A DNA stretch of 64,000 nucleotides from assembly GCF_963666525.1 (NCBI RefSeq), contig NZ_OY762905.1, forward strand, positions 434,001 through 498,000, given 5' to 3'. The notes beneath the pieces were generated by a model. The model was not told the origin of the DNA. It made no database searches and worked only from the letters and a program-made list of their open reading frames with translations. Below, one piece after another: positions 1 to 9,960 of the stretch (positions are counted from its first letter, which is position 1; each line of letters opens with the position of its first letter). The translations under genes and the position numbers were made by a program. This stretch comes from an uncultured Cohaesibacter sp. (lineage in GTDB: Bacteria; Pseudomonadota; Alphaproteobacteria; Rhizobiales; Cohaesibacteraceae).

Positions 1-261
1 GATGTTGACCTCGATCAGGTCTTCCCAGAACTGCATGTAGAGATCAGGAGCCAGCTCATGTGTCTCCAGTTCGGCCAGAACCTTGTCCAGCACCGCCTTG
101 ACGCGATCATCATCACGCGCCTCGGACGGGTCGGTCTTCAGTTCCGCCATGCGTCGTACATAGGAATCCCGCTCGGAAAACAGCGCCACCAACGCCCGAT
201 CAAGACGATCGATTTCGTCGCGGATATGAGCCTTTTCCGTGCATTCTTCTGGTTTACGCAT
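1..261 (-). CDS. chorismate mutase (AroQ class), C-terminus cut by window edge
   Basis: The minus-strand frame starts at ATG 259-261 and runs off the left edge after 87 codons. It opens MRKPEECTEK, followed by a helix with the AroQ signature: RDEIDRLDRALVALFSER, then RRMAELK, with the Arg and Lys positions that bind chorismate or prephenate in this all-helical family. Members convert chorismate to prephenate (Phe/Tyr synthesis); some relatives are isochorismate pyruvate lyases, which cannot be excluded from this part. About 90-100 residues is the usual length, so only the last few are missing. It lies 29 bases downstream of gatA on the same strand and may be co-transcribed. Confidence 0.8.
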   Translation of the reverse strand, partial: MRKPEECTEKAHIRDEIDRLDRALVALFSERDSYVRRMAELKTDPSEARDDDRVKAVLDKVLAELETHELAPDLYMQFWEDLIEVNI

Positions 262-290
262 TGGTTCGACCTTGTCGTTTCACTGTCTGG

Positions 291-1763
291 TTACCACCAT
301 TTGGCCGGGGCTTCGAGGATGCCGGCAGCATCTTCCAGCACACCGGCGGTCCGGAACAGGGTTTCCTCGTCAAAAGCCTTGCCGATCAGCTGCAAGCCCA
401 TGGGCAAGCCCTGTCCGTTCTTGCCGGACGGAACAGAAATGCCAGGCAGCCCGGCCATGTTCACGGTGACAGTGAAGATATCGTTGAGATACATCTCGAC
501 CGGATCGGTGATTTCCTTGTTGAGCTCGAAAGCGGCTGAAGGCGTTGCCGGGGTAAGGATGGTATCAACTGTCTGGAATGCCTTGTCGAAATCCTGCTTG
601 ATCAGCGAACGGATCTTCTGGGCGCGCAGGTAATAGGCATCATAGTAGCCGGCCGACAGCACATAGGTACCGATCAGGATACGGCGCTTGACCTCGGAGC
701 CAAAACCGGCAGCGCGGGTCTTTTCATACATGTCGACGATGTCGTTGCCATTGACCCGCAGGCCATATTTCACGCCATCATAGCGAGCCAGGTTGGAAGA
801 CGCCTCTGCCGGAGCCACGATATAGTAGGCGGGCAGCGCATATTTGGTCATCGGCAGGGAAATGTCGACGATCTCGGCACCAGCGGCCTTCAACCAGTCG
901 ATCCCCTGCTGCCAGTTGGCTTCCACTTCCTCTGGCATGCCATCAACGCGATATTCCTTCGGAATGCCGATCTTCATGCCCTTGATGTTGCCCGTCAGAG
1001 CAGCCTCATAGTCGGGCACCGGCAGATCAACGCTCGTGGTATCCTTGGAATCGACCGAAGCCATCGACTTCAGCATGATGGCGGCGTCGCGCACGGTGCG
1101 GGCAATCGGGCCAGCCTGATCAAGCGAAGAGGCAAAGGCGATCATGCCCCAGCGAGAGCAGCGGCCATAGGTTGGCTTGATGCCGACAGTACCGGTGAAG
1201 GCGGCGGGCTGACGGATCGAACCACCGGTATCAGAAGCGGTTGCTCCGGCGCAGATGCGAGCAGCAACAGCGGCAGCAGACCCACCCGAAGAGCCGCCCG
1301 GAACCCGGTCGATGGTCTCGCCTTCGGCGCGCCACGGGTTCTTGACCGGACCGAAATAGCTGGTCTCGGTGGTCGAGCCCATTGCGAATTCGTCCATGGC
1401 CAGCTTACCAAGCATGACAGCGCCATCGTCCCAGAGATTCTGCGAAACGGTGCTTTCATATTCCGGCTTGAAGCCATCCAGAATATGCGAGCAGGCATAG
1501 GCGCCAACGCCCTTGGTGCAATAGAGATCCTTGATGCCGAGCGGAATGCCTTCCAGCGGACGGGCTTCGCCCTTGGCGAGCCGTTCGTCAGATGCCTTTG
1601 CCATCTCAAGCGCCTTTTCCGGCGTCTTGGTCACATAGGCATTCAGCTGATCAGCACCATCAATCGCCTTGATGTAGCTGGTCGTCAGCTCGGTCGCGGT
1701 GAATTCTTTCTTTGCCAGCCCTTCGCGGGCCTCTGCAATAGTCAGAGACGTGAGATCTGTCAC
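291..1763 (-). CDS. gatA: Asp/Glu-tRNA amidotransferase subunit A
   Basis: GatA is the glutaminase subunit of the GatCAB complex, which turns misacylated Glu-tRNA(Gln) or Asp-tRNA(Asn) into the amidated form in the cytoplasm. The 490-residue product has the full amidase-signature triad: Lys78 in [12 protein letters not shown], the cis-Ser Ser158 in [11 protein letters not shown] and the nucleophile Ser182 in [10 protein letters not shown]. The 24-residue spacing between the two serines matches characterised GatA. Length is typical. gatC lies 111 bases upstream on the same strand; gatB is not in the window, as is common in alphaproteobacteria. Identification is secure. Confidence 0.97.
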   Translation of the reverse strand: MTDLTSLTIAEAREGLAKKEFTATELTTSYIKAIDGADQLNAYVTKTPEKALEMAKASDERLAKGEARPLEGIPLGIKDLYCTKGVGAYACSHILDGFKPEYESTVSQNLWDDGAVMLGKLAMDEFAMGSTTETSYFGPVKNPWRAEGETIDRVPGGSSGGSAAAVAARICAGATASDTGGSIRQPAAFTGTVGIKPTYGRCSRWGMIAFASSLDQAGPIARTVRDAAIMLKSMASVDSKDTTSVDLPVPDYEAALTGNIKGMKIGIPKEYRVDGMPEEVEANWQQGIDWLKAAGAEIVDISLPMTKYALPAYYIVAPAEASSNLARYDGVKYGLRVNGNDIVDMYEKTRAAGFGSEVKRRILIGTYVLSAGYYDAYYLRAQKIRSLIKQDFDKAFQTVDTILTPATPSAAFELNKEITDPVEMYLNDIFTVTVNMAGLPGISVPSGKNGQGLPMGLQLIGKAFDEETLFRTAGVLEDAAGILEAPAKWW

Positions 1764-1874
1764 GTGGCTATCCTCACATTTTGCAGGACTGGAACCAGCG
1801 AGGTCCCCTCATCCCGACACTCTTCAATAAACGGGTTCTGATGCGGCTCGACAATCTGTCGATGCCAGCGGGGT

Positions 1875-2162
1875 CTATTCGATGACCTTGGGAACCATGA
1901 AATAATTTTCTTCGGAAGCAGGCGCATTGCTGACCACCAGATTGGCATAATTGCCATCGGTTACAACATCATCCCGCTTCTTCATTTCCTGGGTAACGAC
2001 TGAAGTCATCGGGGCGACGCCGTCGACATCGACCTCATTGAGCATTTCAACCCAGTTCAGGATGGAGTTCAATTCACCCTTAAGGCTTTCCGCCTCTTCT
2101 TCTGTAACGGACAGGCGGGCGAGACGCGCCACGCGCTTGACCGTATCCTTGTCAATTGACAT
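1875..2162 (-). CDS. gatC: Asp/Glu-tRNA amidotransferase subunit C
   Basis: GatC is the small scaffold that wraps GatA and GatB together. The 95-residue product reads [17 protein letters not shown], then the conserved pattern of acidic helix, [19 protein letters not shown] and PMTSV, and a C-terminal segment ending in MVPKVIE (the family-typical F/MVPKV). The frame is open 17 codons further upstream, but that stretch has no family similarity, and the chosen ATG gives the normal length. It is the first gene of a gatC-gatA unit. Confidence 0.95.
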   Translation of the reverse strand: MSIDKDTVKRVARLARLSVTEEEAESLKGELNSILNWVEMLNEVDVDGVAPMTSVVTQEMKKRDDVVTDGNYANLVVSNAPASEENYFMVPKVIE

Positions 2163-2496
2163 GAATGCAAGCCTTCCAAATAAAGGCCCGGACAGCGCTT
2201 GCCATGAGCGCACGATACCGGACCAACTACGAGTCTTATTCCACTCTCCTCCGGCTATAGCATCTCAGGACTTTTACGCGCAACTCCATGGGCGAAAGGA
2301 ACAGGCTCAGGCATGCATTTTTCCCACATCAGGGCACGTCTTAGCCCTGTTCCTGGCCATTCCAGCGCCTCCCGACCTTTTTTTCATGCCAAAGCATGCC
2401 CCACAATCGTCCTGAGGGCGTGTCAGAGGTGGCGCAATGGGTAGGCAGAGGAAAGAAAGAGATCAAAGCGGCCCGGCAAGAGGGCGAGAAGGGATC
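2163..2496. other. intergenic region upstream of gatC
   Basis: This stretch of 334 bases separates gatC from the end of the GGDEF/EAL gene; both are transcribed leftward. It should hold the gatC promoter and the 3' end of the upstream transcript. I see no convincing reading frame, strong hairpin or RNA gene in it. Confidence 0.6.
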
Positions 2497-4680
2497 CTAA
2501 CCCTTAAGCAGTTGGGCCCGTTTCCGCAACGGCCCCCGAAACTGTTCGATGAAAGCACGCGTATCTTCCACAGTCATTGGCCGACCAAGGTAGAATCCCT
2601 GAGCCTGCTCACAGGAGATGCTGCGCAGGAAGTCAAGTTGATCCTTGATCTCCACCCCTTCGGCGATCACGGTCTTGCCGAGGGTCTTGCCCAGCTCCAC
2701 AATGGCTCGCAGGATGACGGCTGAAGCGTCTTCTGGCCGATCCGCCCTGAAGGCACGCAGGAAACTGCGATCGATCTTGATCTTGTCGAAGGGGAACTGA
2801 CTGAGATAGCTCAGGCTTGAATAGCCCTTGCCGACATCATCAAGGGCGATCTGGACACCCAGATCCTTCCAGCTTGCAAGCTGGCTACGCTCGCCTTCAT
2901 TGCCATCAAGCAGAACGGATTCGGTGACCTCAAGCTCAAGCTGCCGCGGGCAAAGACCGGTTTGGGCCAGCACGCGCGCCACGATCAGCGCGAACTTGGG
3001 GTTCTTGAGCTGCAACGGCGAAACATTGACCGCGACTCCCAGATCCTTGGGCCAGTGGCTGGCTTCCTCGCAGGCGACTTCCAGCACCCAGCGCCCCAGC
3101 TGATCAATCAGCTTGTTCGCCTCCATGATCGGAATGAACTCATCCGGCGGCACGAACCCCCGTTCGGGATGGTTCCAGCGGGTCAGCGCCTCGAACCCGA
3201 CGAGATCACCGGACAGGGTGTCGAACTGCGGCTGATAGTAGAGTTCGAACTCTTCCCGTTCAAAGGCAACCCGGATGTCTTCCAGCAGGGCAAACTGTTT
3301 CATCATGCGCGCCCGCATGTCGGGATCGAACACCCGATAGGCGCTGGACGGCTGTCTCTTGGCCTCGTACATCGCCAGATCCGCATCCCCGAGCAGTGTT
3401 ACCAGATTGGCTTCCGGCCCCCTCGCCGTGGCGATGCCGACGCTGGCTCCCAGCTGGAAGGTCGTGATGCCGTTGTTGATCGGGGCGCTGATGATCGTCA
3501 GGACGCGTTCCGCCAGAATTTCCAGCTCGGTGCCAGAAATTTCCCGTTCAAAGACCAGAACAAACTCATCACCGCCATAGCGCACGATGACATTGCTTTC
3601 CAGAACCCCCAATTGCAGGCGCCGACCGATCTTGCGCAGGATGGTGTCGCCGGAATGATGCCCGAAGGTGTCGTTGACATATTTGAAGCCGTTGAGATCC
3701 ACCCAGAAGACCGAGACCGCATTGAGCGACCCACGCGAGAGGCGTCCGCCCAGCGTTTCGATATATTCAAGGAAATAGGCACGATTATGCAGGCCGGTCA
3801 GCGTATCGCGATAGACAAGCGACTGCAGCTGCTTTTCCCTTTGCCTGAGGCGCGCCTCCGCCACCGCCTGATCCGTAATGTCGATGCGCCGCGACATGAT
3901 GGCCCCGGAGGCCGAACGCGTACGCGTGTAGATATAGGTCTTGTCGCCGATCTTCTGAATCTCGCGCTGGGTATCGACAAGGCAGTCAGCCCGCAGCTTG
4001 CGTGTATTCAAATACTCGGCAGGGTCATCGAGCGCGACACGATCGGAAATGACGCCTGCATCCAGGTCCATCTGGTAAAGCTCCAGATGCTTCTTGCCCA
4101 GCAGGGCCTGACGCCCAGGATAGTGGGGGAAGACCCGATGATAGGCATCATTGCTGAAAATGACACCTTCATCATCCTCGCCATAAAAGACGATCGCCTC
4201 TTCGCTCTGTTCCAGCGCTTCCAGCACCATCGTTGACATGCGCTTCTTGCGCAGCGTTACCAGAGACCGCGCCCCCAGTCGGGCAAAATCTTCAACCAGC
4301 GCAGCGTTGATTTCCCCGCCATCGGTATTGAGGAAGACAAGAAAAATGCCGCCCAGCACTTCATCGCCAGCGACCAGCCTGACACAAGTCTGAAGACGGG
4401 ACCTGTCGGCCGAGCAATGAAAGTCCGGCACAGGCCCGTCTTCCAACAGCCAGCTCGAGACGGCATCATGTTTCACTTCGACTCGACAGGAGCCGAATTC
4501 AGCCGACAGCCGGATACCCCTTTTCTGAGAACTCACCACAAAGGCGCTAAAGCAGGTCGCACCACGGATGGTCCTGATTGAATCGAACATGGCCGCAAAC
4601 AGATCCTGTTCGCACGTTGCCTCTGCAATGCGCAGAGCCAACGACACTGCCATTTCGACATTGATTTCTAACCTTTTCAT
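2497..4680 (-). CDS. c-di-GMP signalling protein with GAF-like, PAS, GGDEF and EAL domains
   Basis: The 727-residue protein should make and/or break cyclic di-GMP. The order is an N-terminal GAF-like sensor (about 1-150), a PAS-like segment (about 150-270), GGDEF (about 280-450) and EAL (about 460-715). The diguanylate cyclase signature is intact (RYGGDEFVLVFE), but there is no RxxD inhibitory site just before it. The EAL side keeps the catalytic set: GFEALTRW, AVNVSPLQL, ELEVTES, ALDDVGKGYSS, KIDRSF, IAEGVE and QAQGFYLG. The loop-6 motif reads DDVGKG rather than the usual DDFGTG. No membrane segment is obvious, so it is probably cytosolic. The net activity cannot be told from sequence. Confidence 0.9.
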   Translation of the reverse strand: MKRLEINVEMAVSLALRIAEATCEQDLFAAMFDSIRTIRGATCFSAFVVSSQKRGIRLSAEFGSCRVEVKHDAVSSWLLEDGPVPDFHCSADRSRLQTCVRLVAGDEVLGGIFLVFLNTDGGEINAALVEDFARLGARSLVTLRKKRMSTMVLEALEQSEEAIVFYGEDDEGVIFSNDAYHRVFPHYPGRQALLGKKHLELYQMDLDAGVISDRVALDDPAEYLNTRKLRADCLVDTQREIQKIGDKTYIYTRTRSASGAIMSRRIDITDQAVAEARLRQREKQLQSLVYRDTLTGLHNRAYFLEYIETLGGRLSRGSLNAVSVFWVDLNGFKYVNDTFGHHSGDTILRKIGRRLQLGVLESNVIVRYGGDEFVLVFEREISGTELEILAERVLTIISAPINNGITTFQLGASVGIATARGPEANLVTLLGDADLAMYEAKRQPSSAYRVFDPDMRARMMKQFALLEDIRVAFEREEFELYYQPQFDTLSGDLVGFEALTRWNHPERGFVPPDEFIPIMEANKLIDQLGRWVLEVACEEASHWPKDLGVAVNVSPLQLKNPKFALIVARVLAQTGLCPRQLELEVTESVLLDGNEGERSQLASWKDLGVQIALDDVGKGYSSLSYLSQFPFDKIKIDRSFLRAFRADRPEDASAVILRAIVELGKTLGKTVIAEGVEIKDQLDFLRSISCEQAQGFYLGRPMTVEDTRAFIEQFRGPLRKRAQLLKG

Positions 4681-5100
4681 TGCGCACCCTAACCCAAATC
4701 CCAGGTCAATATAACTTTAAAGTTGTGAAGATTGAATTACCCAAAATATGGTGAAGAACAAAAAATCATTTAAAATCAATAACAAAAATCGATACACATT
4801 CAAATATACGCTTTTGTTCGCAACCTGAAATTAAGTCAACCGTTCCAATTGGAATTATTACATTTCTACAGATGCTTACCAAAATTTCCCCTCCCAATTG
4901 CCTGAACGCCACCACAACGTTACCGCGCATATCGTAGTGCAAAGCAGGATTAATCCTGAATAGAGACATGCTCGCGTCAATGCCGGATTGGTATTGCCAG
5001 CAAGCCATGCTAGAAACGGGGAAAAGCCCCGCCCCGACGAGGCTCCGGCCCTTGACCGCAGCCCGGACTGCGAGATCCACAGACGACGAGACGCAAAGAC
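4681..5100. other. AT-rich divergent intergenic region
   Basis: This stretch of 420 bases between the leftward GGDEF/EAL gene and rightward ruvX is AT-rich over 4700-4870, as expected for divergent promoters, and becomes GC-rich near ruvX. I find no tRNA-like fold, strong terminator or credible reading frame; the open frames that cross it continue into ruvX antisense. Confidence 0.55.
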
Positions 5101-5673
5101 ATGGCGCGCAAGAAGAAGAACAAGCCACCGATCGACATTTCGCTTGCTGAGCTGGTTGCCGGCCTGACAAGGAACCAGCGGCTACTGGGGTTGGATCTGG
5201 GCACCAAGACCATCGGTCTGGCCATTTCAGACACCGGACGACGCATAGCCTCGCCGCTGGAAACCATCCAGAGAACCAGATTCGGCAAAGATGCCGAGCG
5301 CCTGCAGGCAATTTGCGCCGAGCATGAAATCGGCGGCTTCGTACTTGGCCTGCCGCTCAATATGGACGGCACGGAAGGCCCGCGTGCCCAGGCCACCCGC
5401 GACTTCTGCCTTTCCATGCGGGATTTCTGGAGAGAACAGGATCTCCCGGCCATTCCGTTGGCATTCTGGGACGAGCGCCTGTCCACAGTCGCCGTGACCC
5501 GCACCCTGCTGGAAGCCGACACATCCCGCGCCAAACGGGGCGAAGTGGTTGACAAAATGGCAGCATCCTTCATTCTGCAGGGAGCGCTGGATCGACTGCG
5601 ACTGTCTGCTGACCATCCCTCTACCGCCTCCCCGGCCCCAGGGGATGACACAGAGGGTGACACTTCCGATTGA
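5101..5673 (+). CDS. ruvX: putative pre-16S rRNA nuclease / Holliday junction resolvase-like (RuvX/YqgF)
   Basis: The 190-residue RNase H-like protein has the YqgF signature [16 protein letters not shown] with the first catalytic Asp, a central [11 protein letters not shown], and [11 protein letters not shown] with the conserved D-E-R-x-S/T. E. coli YqgF processes the 5' end of pre-16S rRNA, and homologues can cut branched DNA. A basic stretch of about 30 residues ([10 protein letters not shown] onward) precedes the fold, as in other alphaproteobacterial members, and about 25 acidic or polar residues trail it. It is the first gene of a long run on the plus strand. Confidence 0.93.
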   Translation: MARKKKNKPPIDISLAELVAGLTRNQRLLGLDLGTKTIGLAISDTGRRIASPLETIQRTRFGKDAERLQAICAEHEIGGFVLGLPLNMDGTEGPRAQATRDFCLSMRDFWREQDLPAIPLAFWDERLSTVAVTRTLLEADTSRAKRGEVVDKMAASFILQGALDRLRLSADHPSTASPAPGDDTEGDTSD

Positions 5674-5802
5674 GCGGGACCCTGACGTTCAAAACCACAA
5701 GATACAATCTCTCCTGCCTCGCTTTTAAATCCAGGCCGTTTCCGGACCCTTTTCGGGCCACCTTAGTCCAAGCTTGCCTGAAGCGCTCCAGAAAGACCCG
5801 CC

Positions 5803-6744
5803 ATGTACGTGATCATTGAAGCCATCATCCCAACCTTCTTTCTCGTCGGGCTCGGGCTTTACATCCGCCGCAGCGGGCTGGTTCCTGAAGAGCAATGGAG
5901 CGGTCTGGAAACCATTTCCTACTGGCTGTTCTTCCCGGCGTTGATCTTCAACTCGCTGTTCAAGGCGGATCTGCGCAACGTGCCACTGGGCGACATGACC
6001 TTTGCGCTTGTCGCAGCAATCCTGTGCATGGCTGCCGTCATGCTGGCGCTTTATCCGGTCCTGCGCACTGTCTTCTCGGTCGACAATCCCTCCTACACCT
6101 CGATCTATCAGGGTGTTCTGCGCTGGAATGGCTTCATGGCGCTGGCCATCGTCCAGAAGGCCTACGGCAATGACGCAATGGCGCTGGTCGCAGTGGCGAT
6201 GGCCTCGATGATTCCGGTCATCAACATCATCATCGTCGGCATAATGGCCGTCTTTGGCGCCAACAGCCGACCGAGCTTCGGCAATGTCCTGCTCAACATC
6301 ATCAAGAACCCATTCATCATTGCCTCGCTGGTCGGTCTGGCGATCAATCTGTCGGGCATCCATATCTGGGACCCGATCGCCTCCACCGTCGAGATCACCG
6401 GACGGGCTGGGCTCGCCTGTGCACTGCTCATCGTCGGAGCTGGCATCCGGCTGAAACACGCCTTCCCGCCGGTACGCGAAGTCTGGTTCGCCTGCATCTT
6501 GCGCCTGGTGGGCATGCCTGCCCTGGCGATCGGCTTTGCCATCCTGTTCGGCCTTGGCGGCCAGCCGCTGGAAGTGATCATCATCAGCACAGCCGTGCCA
6601 ACAGCCATGAACAGCTACGTCCTTGCCAAGAAGATGGGCGGCAACGCTCCCTTGATCGCGGCCATCGTCACCTGGCAAACGCCCCTGTCCGCCCTGTCCA
6701 TCACCTTCTGGCTGGCCTTTGTGAGAATGCTTGGCCTCAGTTGA
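5803..6744 (+). CDS. AEC family transporter (auxin efflux carrier / malate permease-like)
   Basis: The 313-residue, very hydrophobic protein has about ten predicted membrane helices in two five-helix halves, typical of the AEC/bile-acid:Na+ symporter fold. It opens with MYVIIEAIIPTFFLVGLGLY and has an LETISYWLFFPALIFNSL segment characteristic of this family. Bacterial relatives move malate, malonate or amino acids out of or into the cell; the substrate is not predictable here. It starts 129 bases after ruvX and ends 139 bases before pyrB. Confidence 0.85.
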   Translation: MYVIIEAIIPTFFLVGLGLYIRRSGLVPEEQWSGLETISYWLFFPALIFNSLFKADLRNVPLGDMTFALVAAILCMAAVMLALYPVLRTVFSVDNPSYTSIYQGVLRWNGFMALAIVQKAYGNDAMALVAVAMASMIPVINIIIVGIMAVFGANSRPSFGNVLLNIIKNPFIIASLVGLAINLSGIHIWDPIASTVEITGRAGLACALLIVGAGIRLKHAFPPVREVWFACILRLVGMPALAIGFAILFGLGGQPLEVIIISTAVPTAMNSYVLAKKMGGNAPLIAAIVTWQTPLSALSITFWLAFVRMLGLS

Positions 6745-6813
6745 GGCTGGCTGACAGCCTCTGGAAAATGGATTGAAAAGTCATCAAGATATATACAGAG
6801 TGCGAACACCTAC

Positions 6814-6842
6814 TTGCGGCGAATCCGATTTCCTCCTATAGC
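6814..6842 (+). promoter_or_regulatory. candidate pyrB promoter
   Basis: TTGCGG (6814-6819) and TATAGC (6837-6842) are separated by 17 bases and end 41 bases before the pyrB GTG. The -10 element is part of a perfect 10-base palindrome, TATAGCTATA (6837-6846). This is inferred from consensus only. Confidence 0.4.
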
Positions 6843-6883
6843 TATAAATCTAGCGAAAACCCAGAAACGCTAGGAATGAGATC

Positions 6884-7831
6884 GTGGCATTTGCGCACCA
6901 CCATCTGCTCGGAATTGCCGGGCTGACCCCCCCAGAAATCACGGCTTTGCTTGATCTTGCAGAAGATGCCGTTGATATTTCCCGTCAGGTTGAAAAGAAA
7001 AAGGTGATCCTCAAGGGACGCACCCAGATCAACCTGTTCTTCGAGGCTTCCACTCGCACGCAGAGCTCTTTTGAGCTTGCCGGCAAACGCCTCGGAGCGG
7101 ACGTGATGAACATGTCCGTCAAGAATTCATCCGTGTCCAAGGGCGAAACCCTGCTGGACACGGCAACCACCCTCAATGCCATGCACCCTGACATTCTCGT
7201 CGTGCGCCACAACGCCGCCGGAGCACCCCAGCTGCTGGCCCGCAAGGTCGGCTGCTCGGTGATCAACGCCGGGGACGGTGCCCATGAGCATCCCACCCAG
7301 GCCCTGCTTGACGCACTGACCATCCGCCGCCACAAGGGTACGCTGGAAGGTCTGGTGGTCGCCATCTGCGGCGATATCCTGCATTCGCGTGTGGCCCGCT
7401 CCAACATCCTGCTGCTGACAGCCATGGGCGCGGAAGTGCGTCTCGTCGCACCGTCCACCTTGTTGCCGGACAGCGTGGAAGCCATGGGCGTCAAGTGCTT
7501 CCGCGACATGCGCAAGGGTCTTGATGGCGCCGACGTGGTGATGATGCTGCGCCTGCAGCTGGAGCGCATGAACGGTGCTTTCGTGCCATCCATTCGCGAG
7601 TATTTCCACTTCTACGGCCTTGATGAGGAAAAGCTCAAATATGCCCGCGAAGATGCCATCGTCATGCATCCCGGTCCGATGAACCGCGGCGTCGAAATCG
7701 ACAGCTCGGTTGCCGACTCCGGACGGTCGGTCATTCATGAGCAGGTCGAAATGGGCGTCGCAGTGCGCATGGCCATCATTGAATTGCTGGCCAAGAACAG
7801 CCTAGAAGCCCAGCCGGTCGAGCAGGATTGA
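6884..7831 (+). CDS. pyrB: aspartate carbamoyltransferase catalytic subunit
   Basis: The enzyme condenses carbamoyl phosphate and aspartate to carbamoyl aspartate, the committed step of UMP synthesis. The 315-residue product has the carbamoyl-phosphate loop [26 protein letters not shown], a C-terminal [13 protein letters not shown] and the family's normal length. The start is GTG 6884, preceded by AGGA 8 bases upstream. Its stop codon overlaps the upstream open end of the dihydroorotase-like gene, so the two are probably coupled. The partner is a dihydroorotase-like protein, as in the complexes of the class A ATCases of rhizobia and pseudomonads. Confidence 0.97.
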   Translation: MAFAHHHLLGIAGLTPPEITALLDLAEDAVDISRQVEKKKVILKGRTQINLFFEASTRTQSSFELAGKRLGADVMNMSVKNSSVSKGETLLDTATTLNAMHPDILVVRHNAAGAPQLLARKVGCSVINAGDGAHEHPTQALLDALTIRRHKGTLEGLVVAICGDILHSRVARSNILLLTAMGAEVRLVAPSTLLPDSVEAMGVKCFRDMRKGLDGADVVMMLRLQLERMNGAFVPSIREYFHFYGLDEEKLKYAREDAIVMHPGPMNRGVEIDSSVADSGRSVIHEQVEMGVAVRMAIIELLAKNSLEAQPVEQD

Positions 7832-7845
7832 AAGGGAAAATGAAA

Positions 7846-9153
7846 ATGCCAGAAAGACAAAAAGCCCCCTTCGCCCTGACCAATGTCAAGCTCCTCGACC
7901 CTTCCACCGGGCTCAATGAGCCCGGTGCAATCCTCATCGAGGACGGCAAGGTCAAGGCTATTGGCGCAACCGTCGCCAGCCAGCTGTCGTCCGACATCCT
8001 GCGCGTCGATGGTGCAGGCAAGATTGCGGCACCCGGCCTCGTCGACATGCATGTCACGACCGGTGAGCCCGGCGCCGAGCACCGCGAAACCCTAAAGAGC
8101 GCCAGCCAGGCTGCAGCAGCCGGTGGCGTGACCACCATGGCCTGCATGCCGGACACCGATCCGGTCATCGACGACATCGCGCTGGTGGACTTCATCAAGC
8201 GTCGTGCACGAGACACCGCAAAGGTTCATGTCCACCCCTATGCAGCCATGACCCGTGGCCTCAAGGGCAAGGAAATGACCGAAATCGGACTGATGATCGA
8301 GGCCGGGGCCGTCGCCCTGTCCAACGGTCGCAAGGCGATCACCAACGCCCAGATCATGCGTCGGGTGATGTCCTATGCTCGCGATTTCGACGCCCTCATC
8401 GTCCACCATCCGGAAGACCCGGATCTGGTCGGCAACGGCGTGATGAACCTTGGGGAGACCTCGACCCGGCTCGGTCTTGCCGGCATTCCGGCCGAGGCAG
8501 AGACCATCATGGTCGCCCGCGACGTGCGTCTTGCCCAGTTGACCGGTTGCCGCTATCACGCCAGCCAGATTTCCTGCGCTGAGAGCCTCGACATCATTCG
8601 TCGGGCCAAGGACAAGGGACTAGCCGTCACCTGTGGCGTGTCGATCAACCATCTGACCCTCAATGAAAATGACATCGGGCTCTATCGCACCTTCTACAAG
8701 ATGTCCCCGCCGCTGCGCAGTGAAGCCGAACGGCAGGCCATGATCGAGGGCGTCGCCGATGGCACCATCGACGTCATCGTGTCCGCACACGACCCGCAGG
8801 ACGTGGACACCAAGCGTCATCCGTTCGCCGAGTGCGCCGACGGTGCCGTTGGTCTGGAAACCATGCTGCCGGCTGCAATGCGGATGATCCACAGCGGACA
8901 ATTGACCATGATGCAGGCCATCAAGGCCCTGTCCACGACCCCTGCCCAACTGCTTGGCCTTGACGCCGGCAGCCTCAAGCCGGGCATGCCTGCTGACATC
9001 ATCATTTTCGATCCGGACCTTCCGTGGGTCATGGATCGGGACGCGTTGCAGTCACGCTCCAAGAACACCGCCTTCCACAAGGCGCAGCTTTCCGGCAAGG
9101 TTCTGCAAACTTACGTTGAAGGTCAGCTGGTTCACCATTACGATCCGCGCTGA
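7846..9153 (+). CDS. dihydroorotase-like protein, probably non-catalytic (PyrC2/PyrX type)
   Basis: The 435-residue amidohydrolase-superfamily protein directly follows pyrB. The fold and many family blocks are present (GAEHRETLKSASQAAAAGGV, SINHLTLNEND, ALSTTPAQLLGLD). The active-site positions are not: the HxH-x-R metal and substrate motif reads DMHVTTGEPG, so only the first His remains; the MPNT block reads MPDT; FSDDG reads LSNGRK; and the general-base TDHAPH block reads SAHDPQ. Loss of these residues is known for PyrX-type subunits that support ATCase assembly without activity. A functional pyrC must then lie elsewhere. ATG 7846 has AAGGGA at good spacing; ATG 7840 and TTG 7828 are also in frame. 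Confidence 0.9.
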   Translation: MPERQKAPFALTNVKLLDPSTGLNEPGAILIEDGKVKAIGATVASQLSSDILRVDGAGKIAAPGLVDMHVTTGEPGAEHRETLKSASQAAAAGGVTTMACMPDTDPVIDDIALVDFIKRRARDTAKVHVHPYAAMTRGLKGKEMTEIGLMIEAGAVALSNGRKAITNAQIMRRVMSYARDFDALIVHHPEDPDLVGNGVMNLGETSTRLGLAGIPAEAETIMVARDVRLAQLTGCRYHASQISCAESLDIIRRAKDKGLAVTCGVSINHLTLNENDIGLYRTFYKMSPPLRSEAERQAMIEGVADGTIDVIVSAHDPQDVDTKRHPFAECADGAVGLETMLPAAMRMIHSGQLTMMQAIKALSTTPAQLLGLDAGSLKPGMPADIIIFDPDLPWVMDRDALQSRSKNTAFHKAQLSGKVLQTYVEGQLVHHYDPR

Positions 9154-9174
9154 ACTAACCAATAAGAGAATCGC

Positions 9175-9208
9175 CCGGGTGGCAGGCGAACTTGCACTCG
9201 CCACCCGG
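9175..9208 (+). terminator. hairpin downstream of the pyrB-pyrX pair
   Basis: CCGGGTGGC (9175-9183) and GCCACCCGG (9200-9208) form a perfect 9-base stem with a 16-base loop between the dihydroorotase homologue and plsY. There is no T run, so it may be an inefficient terminator or an mRNA-stabilising structure. Confidence 0.35.
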
Positions 9209-9258
9209 ACCACATGCCAAGGCAAACGCCTTGCAACAAGGACGAGGGATCACTGCCC

Positions 9259-9960
9259 ATGATCGACCCCACAAGTTGGAGCCATTCCTTGCCTCAATTC
9301 CTGATCGCCATTCTGTTCGGATATGTCCTTGGCTCGACGCCCTTTGGCCTCATCCTGACGAAGATGGGCGGGTTGGGTGACGTCCGCAAGATCGGCTCCG
9401 GCAACATCGGCGCCACCAACGTCCTGAGAACCGGCAACAAGAAACTCGCTGCGCTCACCTTGCTGGGTGATCTGCTCAAGGGCACGCTTGCCGTCATCAT
9501 TGCACGGGAAGTCGCCATCGCGTTTCTGCCCGACAGCCCCGTGCAAATTGCCAGCCTTGCGGGTCTTGGCGCCTTTCTGGGCCATCTCTTTCCCTTCTGG
9601 CTGAAGTTTCGCGGCGGCAAGGGCGTCGCCACCTATCTGGGCGTACTCCTCGGCCTCTATCCTGCGGCCTTCCTCGCCTTTGCCTTCATCTGGCTGACGT
9701 CAGCCTATCTGACTCGCTATTCGTCCCTGTCCGCCCTTATCGGCAGTGCGCTTATGCCCTTTGTGCTGTTCGGCTTCGGCCAGTGGAACCTCACCGGCCT
9801 GTTCGCAGCCATGACGCTTCTGCTCTGGATCCGCCACAAGGAAAACATCACCCGTCTTCTGGCCGGAACGGAAGGCAAGATTGGCGGCAAGAAGGAAAGC
9901 CCGTCCGACGCGCTTTCCAAATCCGATGCCTCCGATGTGTCGGGAGAGAAGGACAAATGA
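9259..9960 (+). CDS. plsY: acyl-phosphate glycerol-3-phosphate acyltransferase
   Basis: PlsY moves the acyl group from acyl-phosphate to glycerol-3-phosphate at the inner face of the cytoplasmic membrane, starting phospholipid synthesis. The 233-residue integral membrane protein shows the three conserved cytoplasmic loops: GSTPFG followed by [15 protein letters not shown], then [17 protein letters not shown], then [19 protein letters not shown]. The frame is open 15 codons upstream, but ATG 9259 follows a GAGG and begins just before the first helix. The charged Ser-rich tail overlaps the dprA start by four bases (ATGA). Confidence 0.95.
   Translation: MIDPTSWSHSLPQFLIAILFGYVLGSTPFGLILTKMGGLGDVRKIGSGNIGATNVLRTGNKKLAALTLLGDLLKGTLAVIIAREVAIAFLPDSPVQIASLAGLGAFLGHLFPFWLKFRGGKGVATYLGVLLGLYPAAFLAFAFIWLTSAYLTRYSSLSALIGSALMPFVLFGFGQWNLTGLFAAMTLLLWIRHKENITRLLAGTEGKIGGKKESPSDALSKSDASDVSGEKDK

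Noticed and set aside
9783-9956. 58-codon N-terminal extension of dprA
   Set aside because: It reads plsY coding DNA out of frame; the ATGA overlap start gives the normal DprA length.
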